Part shown: positions 50,181 through 59,342 of the stretch, piece after piece
How the letters are laid out: each line of letters starts with the position of its first letter
Numbering within the stretch: position 1 is the stretch's first letter
Program-made: the position numbers and the translations under genes
NCBI RefSeq assembly: GCF_028200735.1
Contig: NZ_JAQKPV010000015.1
Location: 87,407-151,406 of the forward strand
Length of the DNA: 64,000 bases
Direction of reading: 5' to 3'
DNA from: Streptomyces sp. ACA25
Lineage (GTDB): Bacteria > Actinomycetota > Actinomycetes > Streptomycetales > Streptomycetaceae
Notes under the pieces: generated by a model
Database searches by the model: none
Seen by the model: only the letters and a program-made list of their open reading frames with translations
What the model was told of the DNA's origin: nothing

Positions 50181-50220
50181 ACGCCCCGGGAGCGGGACCC
50201 TGAGTCCGCTCCCGGGGCGT
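50181..50220 (+). terminator. Hairpin terminator after the TetR gene
   Basis: Perfect 15-bp arms (50181-50195 and 50206-50220) with a 10-nt loop, 68 bp after the stop codon. Confidence 0.7.
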
Positions 50221-50367
50221 TGCATCCCCTGCACGGCCGCTCGCATCGGCCGGCATCCGGGTGCCCCGTCCGGCCGGGGCCAAACTCGCCCGGTCCTCCC
50301 GTGTCAGCCCCGGAACACCGGGTACCCGCTTTTCCTCACGCTTTCAGCACGACAGGAAGGAGCGAGG

Positions 50368-51543
50368 ATGGACCCCGGTTTTCTCACTCCGCTCTTCGAG
50401 CGGCCCGGACCATGGGCCTCGGTCTACTTCGAGACCCCGCGCGCGTCCGAGGATGCCGCGGCCCGGCAGGAGTTGCAGGCACGCGGCGCCTCCGAACAGC
50501 TGGCGGAGCAGGGCGCGGACGACGCGACGTGCCGGGCGGTCCACGACACGCTGGCCACGCTGCCGCGCTCGGAACGGGCGCCCGGCCGGGCCGTGTTCGC
50601 CGCCGCCGGAGAAGTGGTGCTGGACCCGGCCCTGACCGCTCCCCCGCCCGGCGGCACCACGGCCTGGTGGGCGCCGCTGCCCCATCTGAAGCCGCTGCTG
50701 GAGCTCGCGGACCGGAAGCCGTCCTGCCTGGTCGCCTATATCGACCGGACCGGCGCGGACTTCGAGATGTCCACCCCGCTCGGCTCCTTCCACGCGGGAG
50801 GAGTGGAGGGCGATGACTGGCCGGTGCACCGGACACCGTCCAAGGACTGGTCGGAGAAGCACCACCAGCAGGACGTGGAGAACACCTGGGAACGCAACGC
50901 CGCAGTCATCGCGGAGGGCCTGGCGGCCTGCTACGACGAGACCCGCGCCGAACTGCTGGTGCTCGCCGGTGACCCGCGGGAGCGGCGCGCGGTCCACGAC
51001 CGGCTGCCGCCGCAGCTCAAGGAGCTCGCGGTGGAGACCTCGCACGGCGGCCGGGCCCGGGGCTCGGAGAGCCCGAAGCTGGACGAGGAGATCGAGGAGC
51101 TCCGCACCGCCCACGCGGACCACCGCGTCCGTGAGGCCATGGAACGGTTCCGCGCGGGCCGGGCGGCGGACGACGAAGGACGTACGGACGCCGTCGAGGG
51201 CGTCCCGGCACTGGTCGAGGCAGCCCGCGAGCACCGCTTGGACCTGCTGCTCCTCCGTCCGGACGGTCCGGAGCTGCACCGCGAGGTGTGGGTCGGCCGC
51301 GAACCCGACCAGATCGCGGTCCGGAGTACGGAGGTGCAGTACCTCGGTGACACGGAGCCGGTCTCGGCCCGGGCCGACGACGCGCTGCTGCGGGCCGCCG
51401 CGGCGACCGGCGCGCGGGTTCTGGCAGTGCCCACCGTGGACGACTCCACCCATGACCTCCCGGTGGGCGGCCTCGGCGCGCTGCTCCGGTGGCCGGCCGA
51501 CGGGCCGGCCGCGGGAGAGACGGAAGGGGAAGTGCATGCCTGA
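50368..51543 (+). CDS. Bacterial eRF1-like protein (baeRF / Vms1-like, Rv2629-type)
   Basis: A 391-residue soluble protein beginning MDPGFLTPLFERPGPWASVYFETPR. It has the layout of Rv2629-like and bacterial eRF1-like (baeRF2) proteins: an N-terminal mixed domain, a central domain (SCLVAYIDRTGADFEMSTPLG ... WERNAAVIAEGLAACYDETRAELLVLAGDPRER), and an L7Ae-like C-terminal domain (LRAAAATGARVLAVP). Relatives are linked to ribosome rescue, and Rv2629 to hypoxia in mycobacteria, but function is not settled. Strong RBS (AGGAAGGAG). It overlaps the next gene by eight bases. Confidence 0.8.
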   Translation: MDPGFLTPLFERPGPWASVYFETPRASEDAAARQELQARGASEQLAEQGADDATCRAVHDTLATLPRSERAPGRAVFAAAGEVVLDPALTAPPPGGTTAWWAPLPHLKPLLELADRKPSCLVAYIDRTGADFEMSTPLGSFHAGGVEGDDWPVHRTPSKDWSEKHHQQDVENTWERNAAVIAEGLAACYDETRAELLVLAGDPRERRAVHDRLPPQLKELAVETSHGGRARGSESPKLDEEIEELRTAHADHRVREAMERFRAGRAADDEGRTDAVEGVPALVEAAREHRLDLLLLRPDGPELHREVWVGREPDQIAVRSTEVQYLGDTEPVSARADDALLRAAAATGARVLAVPTVDDSTHDLPVGGLGALLRWPADGPAAGETEGEVHA

Positions 51544-51919
51544 CCGAAGCAACCATCTCAGCGTCCACCGTGACGACGAGGTGAAGCGGGAGATGCAGGG
51601 GGCCCTGCGGGGCGACCGGCCCACCCGCTCGGACGAGTGGCGGTCCCCGGAGCCGGTATCGGACGACGACCGGCAGCCGGCTTGGAGCCCGGACCCGGGT
51701 CTGCACACCGAGGAGCAGGACGAGACCTTCCGCTCCGAGCTGGCCCGCCACCTGCGTCCCTCGATCTACCCGGCCGGGCGGGAGGACCTGCTGCGCACGC
51801 TGCAGGACGAAAACGCCCCGGACGGTCTGCTGGACACGGTCGCGGAGCTCCCCCGGGAGGGCAGCTACGTCAATGTCCAGGAGGTGGTCACGGCTCTCGG
51901 CCGCAAGCCGAGAGCCTGA
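51536..51919 (+). CDS. DUF2795 domain protein
   Basis: A 127-residue acidic protein. The last 60 residues (HLRPSIYPAGREDLLRTLQDENAPDGLLDTVAELPREGSYVNVQEVVTAL) match DUF2795, a small fold often found in stress-linked actinobacterial genes. The N-terminal half is polar and likely disordered. It overlaps the baeRF-like gene by eight bases, which points to coupled expression. The ATG is preceded by GGAAGGGGAA. Confidence 0.85.
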   Translation: MPDRSNHLSVHRDDEVKREMQGALRGDRPTRSDEWRSPEPVSDDDRQPAWSPDPGLHTEEQDETFRSELARHLRPSIYPAGREDLLRTLQDENAPDGLLDTVAELPREGSYVNVQEVVTALGRKPRA

Positions 51920-52014
51920 CCGCGGAGCGGAAGCCCGGGCCTGCGGGCCGGCTGCCGGCCGGCACGCTCGGAAGACACCGCACCGGACGCCCTCCTGACC
52001 CGCCGGGCACCGCC

Positions 52015-52854
52015 TCAATCGGGGCGGACGAGGGCGTACCCGCGCTCCAGCAGGCGCGGAAGGTAGTAGCGGAGGGCGGTGACCGTGTCGGAGCGGTCGC
52101 CGCCTCCGTCATGCGCGAGAACGATGCCGCCGGCGTGCGCGCCCTCCAGCACAGCGCTGGAAATGGCGGTGACCCCCGGCATGGTCCAGTCATGGGTGTC
52201 GATGGACCAGCCCAGCGGCTCCATGGCCAGGTCGGCGCAGATCTGGAGCGAGGGACCGTCCCACGCGCCATAGGGGGCCCGGGCCCACCGCGGCGCGGCG
52301 CCGAGGAGGTCGGCGATCAGTTCGCTGGTACTGCCCAGCTCCTGACGCACCCGGTCCGCGGCGATCAGGTCGAGCTGTGGGTGGCTCCAGGAGTGGTTGG
52401 CGACGAGGTGACCGTCGGCGGCGATGGCCCGCAGCAGATCGGGCCGGCGGGCGGCGTTCTCCCCGATGATGAAGAAGGTGGCGGGCACCTGGTACTCGCG
52501 CAGGATCTGCAGGACCTGCGGGGTGTGCTCCGGGTGCGGCCCGTCGTCGAAGGTCAGGGCGATGCGGTGGCCGGGCGCGGCCAGGGTCTCCGCGGCGGCG
52601 GCCCGGACCGGGACCGCGCGGGACGGCGGTCCGGTGAAGGGCCGCAGCCCGGAGGAAGGGGGAGGCGAGGGCTCGGGCGAGGGTGCCGCCGGCCGGCCGG
52701 GATGTGGAGACAGCCCCCCGGCGCTGTCGGCTCCTGGCCCGGTCAGCACGCGGTTGATCCCGAGAACGCCGGCGCAGGTGGCTGCGCCGATGACTGCACG
52801 GCGCGAGATCTTGCCCGGGAAGATCGTCGTTTTATCCGATGTGTCATCTGACAT
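52015..52854 (-). CDS. Secreted polysaccharide deacetylase
   Basis: The 279-residue protein has a Tat-like signal (ISRRAVIGAATCAGVLGINRVLTG) and a Pro-rich linker. The NodB domain has motif 1 TFDDGP, motif 2 NHSWSHPQLD (HxxxH zinc site), motif 3 RAPYGAWD, motif 4 DTHDW and motif 5 IVLAHDGGGDR. It removes acetyl groups from a polysaccharide such as peptidoglycan, chitin or xylan at the cell surface. The first codons (TCA, GAT, ACA, AAA) are AT-rich compared with the rest. The start overlaps a short inverted repeat (TGTCA-TC-TGACA). Confidence 0.9.
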   Translation of the reverse strand: MSDDTSDKTTIFPGKISRRAVIGAATCAGVLGINRVLTGPGADSAGGLSPHPGRPAAPSPEPSPPPSSGLRPFTGPPSRAVPVRAAAAETLAAPGHRIALTFDDGPHPEHTPQVLQILREYQVPATFFIIGENAARRPDLLRAIAADGHLVANHSWSHPQLDLIAADRVRQELGSTSELIADLLGAAPRWARAPYGAWDGPSLQICADLAMEPLGWSIDTHDWTMPGVTAISSAVLEGAHAGGIVLAHDGGGDRSDTVTALRYYLPRLLERGYALVRPD

Positions 52855-53091
52855 ACATTACTGATTTCACGGGTCGGCGACGAGCCCTGTCAGCAACACC
52901 GGGCCGCGCCCGCACAGCACCCGACCGGCCCACGGCCCGGGCCCAGGGGCCTCTTCACCGCTCAGGTCATCGGCCGAGGTCCCGACGGACGGCGACGGGT
53001 GTGCCCGGCCCTCCGAGCCGGGGCGGTTGCGCCCGCGCCGGGAACTTCCTCCGGCTCGGCGGGACCCTGCCCGCCGAGCCGTGCCGTGCGT

Positions 53092-53982
53092 TCATCTCTC
53101 CGGGGTCTTCCGTGCGCGCAGCAGCTCGAACACGCTGGAGAAGCTGTCCTGCCCATGGCCGGCGGCCGCCCGCCTGCCGAGCAGCGCCCGCAGAGGATGA
53201 TGTACGTCGGCGGCGATGCCTTCGGTAGTGCTGAGGTGGATGAGGCTGTCGACCGCGGCCCGGTTCAGGTCGATCGTGGAGACCCCGCCCGCGTACGCCC
53301 CTGATCCTGCCTCCCGTGCCAGCTCGGGCAGGAAATCGGCCATGCCATGGAGCCATCGGGCCGCGAGCGGGGCGAACACTTCCGGGGCGGTGCCCACCGA
53401 GTCGAGCAGTGCCGCGGCATGCAGGAAGCCGGTGAGAGCCGCATATCCGGTGCCCAGCACGGCGAGACCGTGGATCTCCGCCGCTCCCGGGTCAACACCG
53501 AAGTAGTGTGCCGGTGCCATCACTTCCAGCTCGGGCCGGAAGGTGGCGAAGGCGTCCTGGGAACCGCTGTAGAGGAAGAAGCCCGACCGGGTCGCGACGG
53601 TTTGAGGGAGGGCCATCATGGCCCCGTCGAGGTATGGCGTGCCGTGCTCTGCGGCCCATGCAGACAGTTCCCTGGCCTGGTCAGGGGTGCCGCTGGCAAG
53701 GTTGACCAGGGTCCGGCCGCGTAGCGCGGCAGTGGTGGCGACGAGGGTCTGCCGCACCGCGGCATGGTCGACGAGCGGGGCGATCACCAGCACACCGGCC
53801 GCAACGGCTTCGGCGGCGGTCGCCGCGCGGAGGGCGCCTCGCGCGACGAGCGGGTCGGCCCTCCCGGCGGTGCGGTTCCACACAGTCACCGGGTGACCGG
53901 CGTTCAGGAATGCGGTGGCAATCGGCGTGCCCATCCGGCCGAGCCCCAGGACTGCCACAGGCGACTTCGTCCGCTCAGACAT
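53092..53982 (-). CDS. NAD(P)-dependent imine-reductase-like oxidoreductase (second of a tandem pair)
   Basis: The 296-residue protein has VAVLGLGRMGTPIATAFLNAGHPVTVWNRT and the NLASGTPDQA loop of the 6-phosphogluconate dehydrogenase / beta-hydroxyacid dehydrogenase / imine reductase superfamily, plus the helical C-terminal dimer domain (LAVLGTGYAALTGFLHAAALL). It overlaps the upstream paralog by eight bases. The length and the dimer domain resemble imine reductases. The product is not determinable. Confidence 0.88.
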   Translation of the reverse strand: MSERTKSPVAVLGLGRMGTPIATAFLNAGHPVTVWNRTAGRADPLVARGALRAATAAEAVAAGVLVIAPLVDHAAVRQTLVATTAALRGRTLVNLASGTPDQARELSAWAAEHGTPYLDGAMMALPQTVATRSGFFLYSGSQDAFATFRPELEVMAPAHYFGVDPGAAEIHGLAVLGTGYAALTGFLHAAALLDSVGTAPEVFAPLAARWLHGMADFLPELAREAGSGAYAGGVSTIDLNRAAVDSLIHLSTTEGIAADVHHPLRALLGRRAAAGHGQDSFSSVFELLRARKTPER

Positions 53983-54877
53983 TCCGCTTCCCCCTGGAGA
54001 TCGCTTCCACCACACTGGCGATGCCGCTCGCGCCGTGGCCGTCGGCCGCAGCCCGCCGCAGCAGTTCCTGGAACAGGCCCGGCACGTCGGTGCCGATGCC
54101 CTGGCTCCTGCTGGTGTGCAGGAGATGGTCCATCGCTGCCCGGTGCACCTCCACGGAGCCGTCGTCGTCCGGGAACCGGCCGTCCTCGATCTGGAGGGCG
54201 TGGTCGACCATCAGCGAGGTGACGAAGGGCATGTGCCCCTTCGCCACCGCGGCAAAGTCGGTGGGGTCGACGTCCGCCGCACCCACCAGGGCGACTGAGT
54301 GGTAGAAGCCGGCCAGCGCGCCCCAGGCCAGGCCGAACAGCGCGGTGTCGTAGACCGCGGCCAGCGCCGGGTCGGTGCCGAGGTGTACCGCATTGCCCAG
54401 GCTCGCCAGCGCCCCTCGGTGCGTGGAGAAGCCCTCCTGGGAGCCGCTGAGAACGAACAGTGCCGCGGGCCGCCCGACCAGCCGGGTACCGCTCATGGCG
54501 GCACCGTCGAGGTAACGCACGCCGTGTCCCGCCGCCCAGCCGGCCATCCGGGCCGCATCCTGTGGGGTGCCGGAGGACAGGTTCACCAGCACCCGGCCGC
54601 GCAGCACGTCCGCCACCGGTCCGAGCAGGCGTTCGCCGATCGGGTAGTCCGGCAGGCAGACCACGACCAGAGGGCTCGCGGCGACCGCCGCTTCCACGGT
54701 CGCCGCCCGGGCGGCCCCCCGCTCGACAAGCGCGTCGGCCCTCGCGGGGGTGCGGTTCCACACCGTCGTCCGGTGACCGGCGCCGAGGAATGCCTCGGCG
54801 AGCCGGGTCCCCATCTGCCCCAGGCCTATCACCGACACCGCGGACGGCTCGTGGTTCTCGTCATCCAGCATGGTCAT
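53975..54877 (-). CDS. NAD(P)-dependent imine-reductase-like oxidoreductase (first of a tandem pair)
   Basis: The 300-residue protein is a paralog of the following gene: VSVIGLGQMGTRLAEAFLGAGHRTTVWNRT, NLSSGTPQDA and the C-terminal GLAWGALAGFYHSVALV. The pair likely arose by duplication and may form a heteromer or act in sequence. ATG start at 54877, 147 bp from the divergent regulator. The intergenic region holds SARP-like direct repeats, so control by the AfsR-type regulator is likely. Confidence 0.88.
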   Translation of the reverse strand: MTMLDDENHEPSAVSVIGLGQMGTRLAEAFLGAGHRTTVWNRTPARADALVERGAARAATVEAAVAASPLVVVCLPDYPIGERLLGPVADVLRGRVLVNLSSGTPQDAARMAGWAAGHGVRYLDGAAMSGTRLVGRPAALFVLSGSQEGFSTHRGALASLGNAVHLGTDPALAAVYDTALFGLAWGALAGFYHSVALVGAADVDPTDFAAVAKGHMPFVTSLMVDHALQIEDGRFPDDDGSVEVHRAAMDHLLHTSRSQGIGTDVPGLFQELLRRAAADGHGASGIASVVEAISRGKRNV

Positions 54878-54960
54878 GTCTGACTCCCGGCTTCTTATCG
54901 GTCGGAGCGCTGCCGGTCCGTCCGGCTCACCGCACTGTGCCTGTCCGCGCCGGCGGAACT

Positions 54961-54978
54961 CTGTCGGACCGCTGTCGG
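54961..54978. promoter_or_regulatory. Direct heptamer repeat, SARP-type binding site candidate
   Basis: CTGTCGG occurs at 54961-54967 and 54972-54978 with a 4-bp spacer, the 11-bp period of SARP (AfsR/DnrI-type) sites. It lies between the AfsR-like gene and the tandem oxidoreductases. The match is by layout, not by a known sequence. Confidence 0.4.
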
Positions 54979-55024
54979 TCTCCGGGCAGCCGCTCCTCGA
55001 AGCCGCCTGGTTATTGTGCCGCCC

Positions 55025-58000
55025 ATGTACTTCTCCGTGCTCGGCCCGCTCACCGTCCGCACGACGGACGGCGTCCCGGTGGCTGTCCCCGAGGCCAAGG
55101 TCCGCGCGCTGCTGGCCGCCCTGCTCGTCCACGCGGGTCAAGCGGTGCCGTCGGACCGGCTGGTGGACCACTTGTGGGGCGACCGGCTGCCCCGTGACCC
55201 GATCGGTGCGCTGCAGACGAAGGTCTCCCGCCTGCGACGTGCCCTGGCACGGGCCGAGACGGGGGCCGGCACGCTGGTGGAGTCGAGAGCACCGGGATAT
55301 CTGCTGCGGGCCGGCCCGGGGGACGTGGACTCCCGCCGGTTCGCCGATCTGACCGCCGCCGCGTACGACAGCGCGGACCCTCGTACCAGATCGGACCTGC
55401 TGACGGATGCCCTGGCGCTGTGGAAGGGCGACGCCTTCTCCGACCTGCGGGAGGTCGAATTCCTGCACAGCACGGCCGACCGCCTCGAGGAGCAGCGGCT
55501 GACCGCGCTGGAGGTACTCGCCGAGGCTCGCCTCGAACTGAGCGAACACCACACACTGGCAGGTGAGCTCGGTGAGCTGGCGGTCCGGCACCCGCTGCGG
55601 GAGCGGTTGCGCGCCGCCCACATCCGGGCGCTGTACCAGGCCGGCCGGCAGTCCGAAGCACTGGCGGCCTACACCGGGTTACGCAAGCTGCTGGCAGAAG
55701 AACTGGGTGTTGACCCCAGCCCGGAGCTGGCTGCACTCCACCAGGCCGTCCTCGCCCACGACGAGACGCTGAGAGCGGCTCCCGGCAACCGGGGGCGGAG
55801 CGAGGGCGGCTCCCTGCCGGCTCCGCTCACGGCACTGACCGGCAGGGAGGACGCAGTGCCCGCGGTAAGTGCACTGCTCACCACCCACCGGCTGGTGACA
55901 CTGACCGGTCCCGGAGGAGTCGGAAAGACCCGGTTGGCAGAGGCAGTGGCCGGCCGGGTGGCCGACGCCTATCCCGATGGTGTCCGGATGGCCGGCCTCG
56001 CCGGATCCACGAAGGTGGCCGAGCAGCTGAGCGCCGTCCTGGGCATACGTGAGGAGGGCGCCGGAGGACTGGAGGACGCCCTGCGCTCCCGGCGGCTCCT
56101 CCTGCTGCTGGACAACTGTGAACACGTCATCGACTCAGCGGCCGACGTCATACGACGGATCCTGGCCGCCGCTCCCGGGCTGAGTGTCCTGGCCACCAGC
56201 AGAGAGCCGATCGGGCTGGCCGGAGAGACAGTGTGGGCGGTGCCGCCCCTGCGACAGGCCGACGCCGAGCGGCTGTTCGCCCAACGCGCCGCGGCCGCAG
56301 CACCCGGATTCTCCGTCACCGAGCACAACGCGGCTGCTGTTGCGGAGATATGCCGCCGCCTCGACCGCATACCTCTCGCGCTGGAACTCGCCGCGACCCG
56401 CGTCCGCGCATTGGGCGTCCACGAACTGTCCGCCCGGCTGGACGACAGGTTCCGCCTGCTGGCCGCCGGCCACCGCGGTGCGCCCCCACGTCAGCGGACA
56501 CTGCGGGCGGTGATCGACTGGAGCTGGGAACTACTGGCCGACGACGAGCGGACGGTGCTGCGCCGGCTGTCGGTCTTCACCGACGGCTGCACCCTCGAAG
56601 CAGCCGAGGCGGTGTGCGGCAATGAGCTGGACGTCCTCACTCCGCTGATCCGGCTCGTGGACCGCTCCCTCGTCACGGTGACCGACGGTCCCCGGTACCG
56701 ACTGCCCGAGTCGGTGGCCGCATACGCCCTGGAACGCCTCGCGGAGGCGAACGAGTCCGAGGCCGTCGGACGACGCCACCACTCCTTCCACGCCGGGCTG
56801 GTCGAGCAGGCAGCGGCCCGGCTCCACGGCCCCGCGCAGCAGCACTGGCTGACACGCCTCGACCGGGAGAGCGCCAACCTCCGTACGGCTCTGGAATGGG
56901 CCGTGCGGCGGAGGGACGCGGCCGGAGCGGCGCGCATGGCGCTTGCCTCGACCTGGTACTGGTTCCTGCGCGGCCGCCTGAGTGAGGCCCAGCGGTCACT
57001 CGGCGAAACCTTGCGGATCACCGGCGACGACGCGGCCGGCCTGCGGTCCCGAGCCGCCCCGTGGTACGAGGCCTTCGTCCTGCTGGCCGGCGAGCCCTCG
57101 AAGGACCCGGCCCTCAGCCCCGAGGAGAGTGCCGGTGACCGGGACCTGCATGCACGGGCCGCGTGGTTCCTCGGCTACGCCTCCCTCCATGCCGGGGAGA
57201 ACCTGGCCCGCAGCGAGGTTCTGGTGGACCGCGCCCTGACCGGCTTCCGGTCGTCCGGTGACCGCTGGGGAACCGCCGCTGCGCTCAGCACCCGGGCCGC
57301 CCAGGCGCTGCTGCGGGGCGACCTCACCACGCTGAGGCGCAGCGCGGCGGACGCCCACGCATTCTTCGAAGCACACGGTGACGCCTGGGGAGAGCTTCAG
57401 ACCACGTATCCCCTGGCCGCACTGGCCACGATCACCGGTGACTACACCAAGGCCGCGCACCTGCATGAGCAGGGACTCCGCCTGGCCGAAGAACTGGGAC
57501 TCTGGACAGACGCCGCCGACCGGCTCACCGGGCTCGGCCGCGTGGCCCTTCTGACCGGTGACTTCCCGCGGGCCGCCGGGCTTCCCAGGAAAGCCATGAC
57601 TCTCGCTGCTGACCACGGCTACCCCGCCGGCGAGATCCACGCCGAGATCGGCCTGGCCCTCGGAGCTCGCCGCGAGGGCCACTTCGACCTCGCGGAGAGG
57701 CACCTCCGCAAGACCCTCGCCTGGCACCGCGAAGTCGACTTCGGACCTGGTCCCGCGCTCCTTCTCGCCGAACTCGGCTTCCTCGCCGAACAGCGCGGTG
57801 ACGCCACGACGGCGCTCTCCCTCCACCGCCAGGGTCTCTCTGCCGCCCGCGACAGCGGCGACCCGCGGGCTGTGGCCCTCGCTCGGGAGGGCCTCGCCGG
57901 CGCCCATGCCCTCGCGGGCCGGCCCGTGCAGGCCGCCCGGCTCCTGGGCATGGCGGCCCGCGCCCGCACGCTGTCCGGCGCGCCACTGCCGCAGGCCGAG

Positions 58001-58138
58001 CGTGGCGACGTGGACCGCACCACTGCCCGCGTCCTCGCGGCACTGGGCAACGAGGTGTTCACCGCGGAGTTCTCCTCCGCGCGCGACGCCGCCTGCCCTC
58101 CGGGACGCTGCGACGGGCCGGGGAGTGACGTGGAATGA
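55025..58138 (+). CDS. AfsR/SARP-family transcriptional regulator with NB-ARC-like ATPase and TPR domains
   Basis: The 1037-residue protein has a winged-helix OmpR-type DNA-binding domain (residues 1-95), a bacterial transcriptional activation domain (about 100-245; ALWKGDAFSDLREVEFLHS ... RERLRAAHIRALYQAGRQSEAL), an AAA/NB-ARC-type ATPase (Walker A GPGGVGKT at 295-302, Walker B LLLLLDNCEHV), and a long TPR-like C-terminus. This is the AfsR layout, a pleiotropic or pathway-specific activator of secondary metabolism. The start used is the ATG at 55025; a GTG at 55016 is an alternative. Divergent from two oxidoreductases. Confidence 0.92.
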   Translation: MYFSVLGPLTVRTTDGVPVAVPEAKVRALLAALLVHAGQAVPSDRLVDHLWGDRLPRDPIGALQTKVSRLRRALARAETGAGTLVESRAPGYLLRAGPGDVDSRRFADLTAAAYDSADPRTRSDLLTDALALWKGDAFSDLREVEFLHSTADRLEEQRLTALEVLAEARLELSEHHTLAGELGELAVRHPLRERLRAAHIRALYQAGRQSEALAAYTGLRKLLAEELGVDPSPELAALHQAVLAHDETLRAAPGNRGRSEGGSLPAPLTALTGREDAVPAVSALLTTHRLVTLTGPGGVGKTRLAEAVAGRVADAYPDGVRMAGLAGSTKVAEQLSAVLGIREEGAGGLEDALRSRRLLLLLDNCEHVIDSAADVIRRILAAAPGLSVLATSREPIGLAGETVWAVPPLRQADAERLFAQRAAAAAPGFSVTEHNAAAVAEICRRLDRIPLALELAATRVRALGVHELSARLDDRFRLLAAGHRGAPPRQRTLRAVIDWSWELLADDERTVLRRLSVFTDGCTLEAAEAVCGNELDVLTPLIRLVDRSLVTVTDGPRYRLPESVAAYALERLAEANESEAVGRRHHSFHAGLVEQAAARLHGPAQQHWLTRLDRESANLRTALEWAVRRRDAAGAARMALASTWYWFLRGRLSEAQRSLGETLRITGDDAAGLRSRAAPWYEAFVLLAGEPSKDPALSPEESAGDRDLHARAAWFLGYASLHAGENLARSEVLVDRALTGFRSSGDRWGTAAALSTRAAQALLRGDLTTLRRSAADAHAFFEAHGDAWGELQTTYPLAALATITGDYTKAAHLHEQGLRLAEELGLWTDAADRLTGLGRVALLTGDFPRAAGLPRKAMTLAADHGYPAGEIHAEIGLALGARREGHFDLAERHLRKTLAWHREVDFGPGPALLLAELGFLAEQRGDATTALSLHRQGLSAARDSGDPRAVALAREGLAGAHALAGRPVQAARLLGMAARARTLSGAPLPQAERGDVDRTTARVLAALGNEVFTAEFSSARDAACPPGRCDGPGSDVE

Positions 58139-58286
58139 CGGATCCGCCGCCGCACGGCCGGCTGACGCAAGGACCAGTCCAAGGAGGTTCCGTGCCGCCC
58201 GTCCGTTGCCGGGGTCGAGGTCGTCGCGCACGAGGGCGCTGATCCCGGCGCCCCGGGAGGCGGGCACCACGGAGGAGTCGGGCCTG

Positions 58287-59183
58287 TTACCGGTGGGTGT
58301 CCAGCGCTTCCTCGACCGCCACCAGGATGTCCGTCACGCGGCGTCCGAAGTGCACGTCGCACGGGTGGGAGGGGCCCCCGCCGGCCGCGGCGCGCAGGGC
58401 GTCGACCGCCCCGAGGAACGCCGTCGCCGGGTCCCCGGTCTCCCGGTCCGGCAATGCGGCGATGCCCGCGGTCCCCCGCAGCTCGGCGGTGACCGAGGCG
58501 GCCTGCGGCGGCATCGTGTGGCTGACCGTGACCGTGCTGGAGGCGCCGGACACGTGCCGCAGCAACAGGTGCACCGTGTCCCCCGGGCCCCGCGCGGCCC
58601 GCACCTCCCCGAGGTCGGCGACGTCGCCGAGGGGCGGCAGCAGCAAGGACAGGGCATGCGGCCCGATGTCCCACAGCGCACCGCGCTGCCTGCGCCAGGG
58701 CGAGGCCGCGTACGGGCTGTCTCCCCCGCCGAAGACGGGAGAGAACCACTCCGCGCGGCCGGTCAGCCACCCGCCCGCCGCGGTCTGCTCCTCGATCCAG
58801 GCGGCCGGGACGGACGCGAACCGCAGGGTGAAGAAGACCACCGAGGCGACGCCGGCCCGATCGGCCGCCTCGGCGAGCTCCCGGGCGCCCTGCGCGGTGG
58901 TGGCCACCGGCTTGTCCAGCAGCAGGTGGCAGCCCGCCTCGGCGGCTCGCACCGCCAGCGGAGCCTGCACGTCGGGCGGCAGGGCGAGCGCGACCGCGTC
59001 ACAGTCGGCGAACAGGGCGTCCGGGTCCGCGTAGACCCGCGCGCCCAGCTGCCCGGCGAGCTCGGCCGCCGCCTCCGGGCGGCGGCCCCAGACCCCCACG
59101 AGCTCCGCGTCCGGATGCCGCACCAGCGCCGGACCGTGCGTGCGCAACGCCCAGGGCCCGGTGCCCAGCAGACCGAATCGCAT
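58287..59183 (-). CDS. Gfo/Idh/MocA-family oxidoreductase
   Basis: The 298-residue protein has RFGLLGTGPWALRTHGPAL for NAD(P) binding, the HLLLDKPVATTAQGARELAE motif (catalytic Lys in DKP), and a C-terminal sugar-binding-type domain with ALWDIGPHALSLLLPPLG. Family members oxidise or reduce sugars and cyclitols. Substrate unknown. The start is ATG 59183 (MRFGLLG); the in-frame upstream codons lack similarity. Divergent from glnII. Confidence 0.88.
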   Translation of the reverse strand: MRFGLLGTGPWALRTHGPALVRHPDAELVGVWGRRPEAAAELAGQLGARVYADPDALFADCDAVALALPPDVQAPLAVRAAEAGCHLLLDKPVATTAQGARELAEAADRAGVASVVFFTLRFASVPAAWIEEQTAAGGWLTGRAEWFSPVFGGGDSPYAASPWRRQRGALWDIGPHALSLLLPPLGDVADLGEVRAARGPGDTVHLLLRHVSGASSTVTVSHTMPPQAASVTAELRGTAGIAALPDRETGDPATAFLGAVDALRAAAGGGPSHPCDVHFGRRVTDILVAVEEALDTHR

Positions 59184-59241
59184 AACGGATGACCTTCCCT
59201 CGGCGGAACGGCCAACCCTACCCAGCCCTCCGCTCGACGCG

Positions 59242-59279
59242 TTCACGGCCGCTTAACAACCGGGCAACAGCCGCGAAAA
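59242..59279 (+). promoter_or_regulatory. Candidate GlnR box upstream of glnII
   Basis: Four 5-mers at exact 11-bp spacing, TTCAC, TTAAC, GCAAC, GAAAA (starts 59242, 59253, 59264, 59275), fit the GlnR pattern gTnAc-n6-GaAAc with several mismatches. The last element ends 63 bp before the glnII start. The regulon membership of glnII in Streptomyces supports it. Confidence 0.55.
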
Positions 59280-59342
59280 AGCGGCTGGAGACAGTGGCTG
59301 CAGCGCGACCGCACCCGCGAAGACCTCCCGAGGAGCACGACC

